The notes beneath the pieces were generated by a model. That model was not told the origin of the DNA, did not search any database, and was given only the letters and a program-made list of their open reading frames with translations. A stretch of 14,117 nucleotides of DNA from Blastocladiella britannica. Taxonomy: Eukaryota > Blastocladiomycota > Blastocladiomycetes > Blastocladiales > Blastocladiaceae. Each line of letters begins with the position of its first letter. Position 1 is the stretch's first letter. This document shows positions 9,599 through 14,117 of the stretch, one piece after another. The translations under genes were made by a program, and so were the position numbers. The stretch lies in NCBI GenBank assembly GCA_025349905.2, contig MU625015.1, positions 1 through 14,117 on the forward strand, written 5' to 3'.

Positions 9599-11623
9599 AT
9601 GTCCGCGGGCGACCACCTGTACCTGATGTCCTCGCCGACCTACACCGACTGGGCGAAGACCGCCACCGCCCCGGGCGACGCCATGACCACCGCGTGGCTG
9701 CACTCGCTGCACCGCGGGTCGTTGATCCTGCTCCTGGTCCTGATCCCACTTAACCTGTTTATTGTCTACGACATGTTCTGGAAACGGCGGCGCCCGTTGT
9801 TTGGCCCCGCGGGTGGGCTGATTCCCGTCGGTCCCGGCGGGTCCGCGGCGGCAGCGGCAAAAGCAGCGGCTCTGGGGCTGGGCAAACGCCCGTTCCCAAC
9901 CGAGTGCATGGTGGCCGCCATCACCGCCGCCAGCCCGTTTGCGATTGCCTGGCACGTGCTGATTCTGTACGGGACCGACCCGATCACCGGCGGAGTCGAC
10001 ACGGGCATGTCGACGATGACGGCACTGGGTTTGTCCCGCGTCCACCCGCTGGTGACGTACCTGGTGCTGTGCACGCGCAACGTGTTCCAGACGCTGGCGG
10101 CGGCCGTGCACTTGGTCGGCGTCCTGCACACGATCCCGGTGTTCATGGCCGACCCGGCGTACAAGGCCGCGGCGGCGCGCGCGGCGGCCCCCGACGAAAT
10201 GCTTAGGGCTGCCGGGTTTGTTCGACGCACGGGGATCCGCGCAACCGTCGCCAAGTTCATCTTGCACGATTTACCGCTCCCTTCACCGGCGACGTTACAG
10301 CGAGTGCTGGTGGCCACGCTGACGACGCATTTCGCGCTGATCATTGGGTTCTCGACATTGCTGGGCGTGGCCGATAAGGAGACGGTGTGGGCGGCCGCGC
10401 ACGCGGGTCTGTGGGGCTCATGGATCGTGACCTTGACGGTACTGGGTGGAGCTGCGTGGCTGTACTTTATCAAGATCCTGTGGGTCGTGGACCGCAATGA
10501 GCGCGACCGCCGCCAAGTCTTGTCGCCTGGCCATAACGCTGACGGTGCAGCGGTAGCGGCGGTGCCGGGGTCGGACGTGATGCCCGTGGCACACCCGCGG
10601 CCGCTGCAGTCGTTCCACCCGGGGTCGTCGATCGCGCAGTCGGCGTACCATCCCGGTCCTGGCCCTCGACATGCCGGCGCTCCTGGTGGTCCAGGTGTGG
10701 CGTGGACCGACGAGAAATCACGCACGCCGTCGCCCGATGTGGCCGAGGGCGCGCACGCCGTGCGCTCCGACTCGACCTACGCTGCTGGCAGTTATTTCAG
10801 CGCCAGCGCTTTACCGCCGGTATCGGCGCCGACCCGCGTCCTGTCGCCGTCAGTCCGAGGCCTCCCGCCCACATCCAACCTGTCGTTCGACGACGCATGG
10901 GCCGCGGCCGCGTCCACGTCGGCCACGGCGATCGACCGCCACGTTCCCATTGGGCAGCCGATTCCAACTCCGCCGCCGCACCTCAGCGGAGGAGGAGTGC
11001 CGTTGCGGTCGCCCGTGTCGGAGAAACCGCGGACGGCGTCGGCGGCATCCACCACCGCGTCGTACGCGTCCCGGCCGCCGTTGTCCCCGATCATGGTGCG
11101 CGCGTACACCCCGCACCCGAGCGGTGGCACCGGTGGGCGGACTCCGTTGTCGCCGCAATCCCCGCCGCCCGCACCAGGTCAAGGTGGCGGGAGTGGATCG
11201 ACGGGCCGACTAGGCCCAGCCGCCGAACGCGCCGCCGCCGCGCTCCGCAACACGCTTACGGCGTCGTCGCACCGGCTGCTAGCGTTACGTCAACTCCGCC
11301 TCATGGCCGTCATGGTGCCCGGGTTCTGCCTCACCATCGCGGTCCTGTCGGTGATGAACTTGCTGGCGGTAGCGACTCGCGCACCGACATCATCGTGGGT
11401 ATGGGTGGTTCCGGCTGTCGCGCAGGCGGTGGCGGGGGCGTCGGCGCAGGCGACGGTGGTGATCCCGATGGGCGTGCTGGTGGTGCATGCGGCGCTGGTG
11501 CGGCACGAGGCGGACCGGCAGCGGGTGGCGATGGCGCGGCTGAGTCAACAGCAGAGCGGTCTAGGTGGTGCGGGTGCGGGTGGTCAGACGTCGACGATGG
11601 GACCGAGTGAAAGTCGGTGGTGA
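9599..11623 (+). CDS. Orphan seven-transmembrane protein with giant Ser/Pro-rich inner loop
   Basis: A single open frame of 674 aa without introns, starting ATG 9599 after an A-rich leader (atataaaaATG). I do not recognise the family. Hydrophobic segments lie at about 40-60, 102-124, 148-182, 236-257, 272-297, 567-592 and 600-634. With the N-terminus outside, positive charges (WKRRRP after segment 1, RR after 3, DRNERDRR after 5, RHEADRQR after 7) fall inside, which gives a GPCR-like topology. The loop between segments 5 and 6 is about 269 residues, rich in Ser, Pro, Ala and Gly, with many Ser/Thr-Pro sites (RTPSP, RSPVS, RTPLSPQSPPP), likely phosphorylation targets. No rhodopsin-type DRY or NPxxY motif and no signal peptide are visible. 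It is divergent from the class C GPCR gene. Alternatives are a transporter or a fungal-specific membrane protein. Expression as a protein is well supported by composition and frame; function is not. Confidence 0.85.
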   Translation: MSAGDHLYLMSSPTYTDWAKTATAPGDAMTTAWLHSLHRGSLILLLVLIPLNLFIVYDMFWKRRRPLFGPAGGLIPVGPGGSAAAAAKAAALGLGKRPFPTECMVAAITAASPFAIAWHVLILYGTDPITGGVDTGMSTMTALGLSRVHPLVTYLVLCTRNVFQTLAAAVHLVGVLHTIPVFMADPAYKAAAARAAAPDEMLRAAGFVRRTGIRATVAKFILHDLPLPSPATLQRVLVATLTTHFALIIGFSTLLGVADKETVWAAAHAGLWGSWIVTLTVLGGAAWLYFIKILWVVDRNERDRRQVLSPGHNADGAAVAAVPGSDVMPVAHPRPLQSFHPGSSIAQSAYHPGPGPRHAGAPGGPGVAWTDEKSRTPSPDVAEGAHAVRSDSTYAAGSYFSASALPPVSAPTRVLSPSVRGLPPTSNLSFDDAWAAAASTSATAIDRHVPIGQPIPTPPPHLSGGGVPLRSPVSEKPRTASAASTTASYASRPPLSPIMVRAYTPHPSGGTGGRTPLSPQSPPPAPGQGGGSGSTGRLGPAAERAAAALRNTLTASSHRLLALRQLRLMAVMVPGFCLTIAVLSVMNLLAVATRAPTSSWVWVVPAVAQAVAGASAQATVVIPMGVLVVHAALVRHEADRQRVAMARLSQQQSGLGGAGAGGQTSTMGPSESRW

Positions 11624-11671
11624 GTTGGCGAGGGATCGGGTCTTGCGTGGGTGTGTGTTCAGTGATGTCAT

Positions 11672-11694
11672 AATAAATATCTCTTTTGAATAAA
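11672..11694 (+). terminator. Two AATAAA polyadenylation-like signals
   Basis: AATAAA occurs at 11672-11677 and again at 11689-11694, about 50-70 nt after the stop of the orphan 7TM gene. Only 99 nt separate this gene from the next, so the same AT-rich stretch may also serve as promoter for the ETFA gene. Confidence 0.45.
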
Positions 11695-11722
11695 AGAAAA
11701 AAACTAACATAAACAAAATACA

Positions 11723-12818
11723 ATGCTGTCGTCCGCCGTCCGCCTTGCCCGCCCGGTACTTTTTATATATATATATATATCCCCCATATTCGATCCATTG
11801 ACCAAAGGGACTCATTCCTATGTCATAGATTATTGCCCGCGCCGCCTCCACCCTGGTCCTGGTCGAGTCCACCGCCGCCGGCACCGTTGCCCCGGCCACC
11901 TACAACGCCGCCACGGCCGCCCGTGCCCTTGGTGGGGACCTGACGTACCTTGTCCCCGCCGCGTCGAAAGCGGCCGCTGCCCCCGTGGTGGCCGCCCTGC
12001 AAGCCCACGGCAACGCCGGCGAAGCCTACTCGATCCTGGTGGCCCCCGCCGCTTCCTTGGCGGCGCACCCGACCGCGGCCGAGACCCTTGCGCCCCTTGT
12101 GGCCCGCGCGGTCAAGGCGACGGGCGCCGAGCACGTGGTGGCGCCGGCCTCGGCGTACGCCAAGAACGCTGTCCCGCGCGCGGCGGCTCTGATGGACGTG
12201 GCGGCGGTGTCGGACGTGGTTGGGGTCGTGGCCAACGATACGTTCACGCGGCCGATCTACGCGGGCAACGCCATCGCCACCGTCAAGTCGACCGATGGCG
12301 TGAAGGTGATCACGGTGCGCACCACGGCGTTTGACGCGGCCGAAGCTGCTCCGGGTACCGCGCCGACGTCGGTCGAGACATTGCACGAGGAGGAAGCGTC
12401 CACCGCCACGTCCACCGCGTTTGTCGCCGAGGAACTGGTCAAATCGGACCGCCCGACCCTGGACGCCGCTCGTGTGGTGGTCGCCGGTGGCCGTGCGCTC
12501 AAGTCCGCCGCCAATTTCGCGATCTTGGAAGCCCTGGCCGATAAGTTGGGCGGGGCCGTGGGCGCGTCGCGCGCCGCCGTGGATGCGGGTTACGCCGACA
12601 ACTCGCTGCAGATCGGGCAGACGGGCAAAGTCGTGGCACCCGAATTGTACATTGGGGCCGGGATTTCGGGCGCCATTCAGCACTTGGCGGGGATGAAGGA
12701 CTCGAAAGTGATTGTGGCCATCAACAAGGACGCCGACGCGCCCATCTTCCAGGTGGCGGATTACGGGTTGGTGGCCGACTTGTTTGAGGCGGTTCCCGAG
12801 ATGACGGGCAAGTTGTAA
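11723..12818 (+). CDS. ETFA: Electron-transfer flavoprotein alpha subunit
   Basis: Exon 1 (11723-11755) encodes only 11 residues, MLSSAVRLARP, and joins exon 2 (11829-12818) across a 73-nt intron with donor GTACTT, giving 340 aa, the usual size for mitochondrial ETFA. The split N-terminus, MLSSAVRLARP plus IIARAAST, is an Arg-rich matrix-targeting sequence. Residues about 20-200 form the N-terminal Rossmann-like domain. The C-terminal FAD-binding domain includes GGRALKSAANF, GASRAAVDAGY, and the family signature LYIGAGISGAIQHLAGM followed by VIVAINKD and PIFQVADYGLVADLF. In human ETFA the signature begins LYIAVG; here it is LYIGAG, a mild change. The heterodimer with ETFB takes electrons from acyl-CoA and amino-acid dehydrogenases and passes them to ETF-ubiquinone oxidoreductase in the matrix. 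The stop lies only 32 nt from that of the convergent gene. Confidence 0.96.
11764..11780 (+). repeat. TA dinucleotide repeat inside ETFA intron
   Basis: An uninterrupted TA run of about 17 nt lies in the 73-nt intron that splits the mitochondrial presequence of ETFA. It is a simple microsatellite and likely to vary in length between strains. Confidence 0.85.
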
Positions 12819-12850
12819 TTGGGGGCTCTTGGTTTGTGATTTGCATTTAA

Positions 12851-14088
12851 TTAGTCGTCGTTCTTCTTGATCCTCTTGGCCCGTTTGGCCTTGCTATTCC
12901 CCTCTGTGGCACCAGCAACCACGTTTTCGGCCGCCCGCTCCACCGCGCCATCCACGTCGCTCACCCGCCACATGAACTTGTGCCGCTCGTTGTACGCGTC
13001 CACGCCCATCTCCAGCAATGGCCACGTCTCCCACCGCACCGACACGACGCGGTCCCGGTCGTGCACTTGCGCCACCACGTCACCCGTCGATCGATCTCTC
13101 ACAGTGGCCGACAGATCGATCGTGGCCGTCACGTCCACCACCACGTTGTGGCGCATCGGGTCGCGGGCGTTCGGGTCCGCGCTGAACGGGAACGATGGGG
13201 ATGAATCGTCTTTGTTTTTATGGACCACGACCACTTGGACGGGTCCAAACGACCGCGCGGTCGAAGAGTCGGGCAGGTCGTCCGGGGTAGTGGACATCAG
13301 GAGTGCGGTGCGGCGGCCACGGGAGACATGCCGGTTCGGTTGGAGGGGGTCCAGGATCAGGGATCGGGGGCCAAACTGTGTAATTTTTTTTTTTGGTCAA
13401 TACAGCAAATCCCACCAAATAAAAAAAAAGATGGAGGGCATACTTGGAAAAACCAATCTGAAATCGCCACGTCCCGCACATCGCTGACGACAATCTCCAC
13501 CGACGCGGGCGCAGGCTTGAGATCCGATAAACGAGAGTGAGCACTGGTGATCATCTTGCCCAGCGCAGGAGCAAACAGGATCGTGCGCTCATCGTCCTCG
13601 CTGAACGCGTCGGGCCGTTTCGCGTCAAACGACATGGCCTCCAAGGCTGGGGCCAGAGCCGTTTCCACTACGACAATCATTTTTAGTAAGACGACCATTC
13701 GCCCTTTTTATGGAGATATTGGCAATGTACCTCCGTCCCGAAACTGGCCCTCCAAGTACGCCTGCCCGCCGTCCTTTTGCGCCCAGGGAAAGATCCCGTC
13801 CAGTCGACGCGTCGCCGCCCGTTCCGCGAGCCACCCGACCATACGCGCAAACAGGCCCGATGGTTCGTTCCCTTCGTCTTTATTCTTTTGGGGTTGATCG
13901 CCAATATTGTCGGTTGATGATGAGTCGCCAAGGCGGAGAGGCAACGCGTCCAGGGCCTCGTGGTCCTGGGGCGATGGAGCAGTGGAAAGGTGACGTGCTC
14001 GCCGGGTCGCGGCCAACGCGGTCAAGACGGCTGTTGGTCCAGGTGCGGCTGTCCGTTGACGGACGTGACGAAGGAGGACCAGTGCCAT
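12851..14088 (-). CDS. Unrecognised mitochondrial protein, 368 aa
   Basis: Three minus-strand exons, 14088-13731, 13667-13444 and 13375-12851, read as one frame of 368 aa. Intron 1 (63 nt, GTACAT) contains TACTAA, a canonical branch point, 15-20 nt before its AG. Intron 2 (68 nt) starts GTATGC. The N-terminus MALVLLRHVRQRT through RRARHLSTA is a clear matrix-targeting sequence with an Arg-containing cleavage context. After a polar linker, a helical part (about 78-140, with GLFARMVGWLAE) is followed by alternating short beta-like stretches such as SVEIVVSDV, PVQVVVVHK, HNVVVDVTATIDL and VVSVRWETW, ending HKFMWRVSDVDG, then a Lys/Arg-rich tail (KAKRAKRIKK). The order of helices then beta sheet with a terminal W.V strand recalls Tim44-like or NTF2-like folds, but I see no decisive motif. 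No transmembrane segment is evident. Function unknown; convergent with ETFA. Confidence 0.8.
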
Positions 14089-14117
14089 TTTTCTTTACGG
14101 GTTTTTTTTTTTTTTTT

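Noticed and set aside
10702..11610. Alternative plus-strand frame of 302 aa inside the orphan 7TM gene
   Set aside because: Arg/Gly-rich shadow of the Ser/Pro loop; the main frame has clear transmembrane segments before and after it.
13704..13730. 27-nt intron in the unknown mitochondrial gene
   Set aside because: Far shorter than all other introns and lacks a branch point; the 63-nt choice has TACTAA. Kept only as a possible alternative form.
1..14117. Transposon, virus-derived or bacterial defence island
   Set aside because: No transposase, reverse transcriptase, terminal repeats, CRISPR array or viral gene was seen; the genes are ordinary eukaryotic ones with introns.

Overview
The window is eukaryotic nuclear DNA. 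Open frames are GC-rich and broken by short GT-AG introns (13 placed, most 58-92 nt, one 226 nt). Genes are packed closely, and several products carry mitochondrial presequences. The mix of a TMEM70-family protein, a fungal/animal-type aspartate-glutamate carrier, TCF25/Rqc1, ETF-alpha and a class C GPCR points to an early-diverging zoosporic fungus. Blastocladiomycota or a related chytrid-grade lineage is my best guess, from gene content and architecture only; no rRNA or other phylogenetic marker is present.

Layout. 1-327: left edge, no gene I can settle. 328-1189 (+): TMEM70-family mitochondrial membrane protein, 2 exons. 1412-2984 (+): aspartate-glutamate carrier with a strikingly shortened EF-hand region, 2 exons. 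3259-5623 (+): TCF25/Rqc1, 2 exons. 5686-8864 (-): class C GPCR, 8 exons, 905 aa, with a signal sequence, Venus-flytrap domain, seven transmembrane segments and a PH-like C-terminal domain. 8865-9598: a 734-nt divergent intergenic region with candidate promoter elements, an inverted repeat and a short tandem repeat. 9599-11623 (+): an intronless 674-aa protein with seven predicted transmembrane segments and a very large Ser/Pro-rich third inner loop; I do not recognise its family. 11723-12818 (+): electron-transfer flavoprotein alpha subunit, 2 exons. 12851-14088 (-): unrecognised 368-aa protein with a mitochondrial presequence, 3 exons.

How the genes relate. Four products are probably mitochondrial (TMEM70-like, carrier, ETFA, C-terminal unknown). 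TMEM70 relatives help assemble respiratory complexes, the aspartate-glutamate carrier feeds the malate-aspartate shuttle, and ETFA passes electrons from fatty-acid and amino-acid dehydrogenases to the quinone pool. TCF25/Rqc1 belongs to ribosome-associated quality control. Between these lie two divergently transcribed seven-transmembrane proteins, a class C GPCR and an orphan with GPCR-like topology. These two are the most interesting part of the window. Nothing shows that the genes are co-regulated as a cluster.

Exon boundaries were placed by hand from reading-frame continuity, GT-AG rules and family conservation. They need transcript confirmation.
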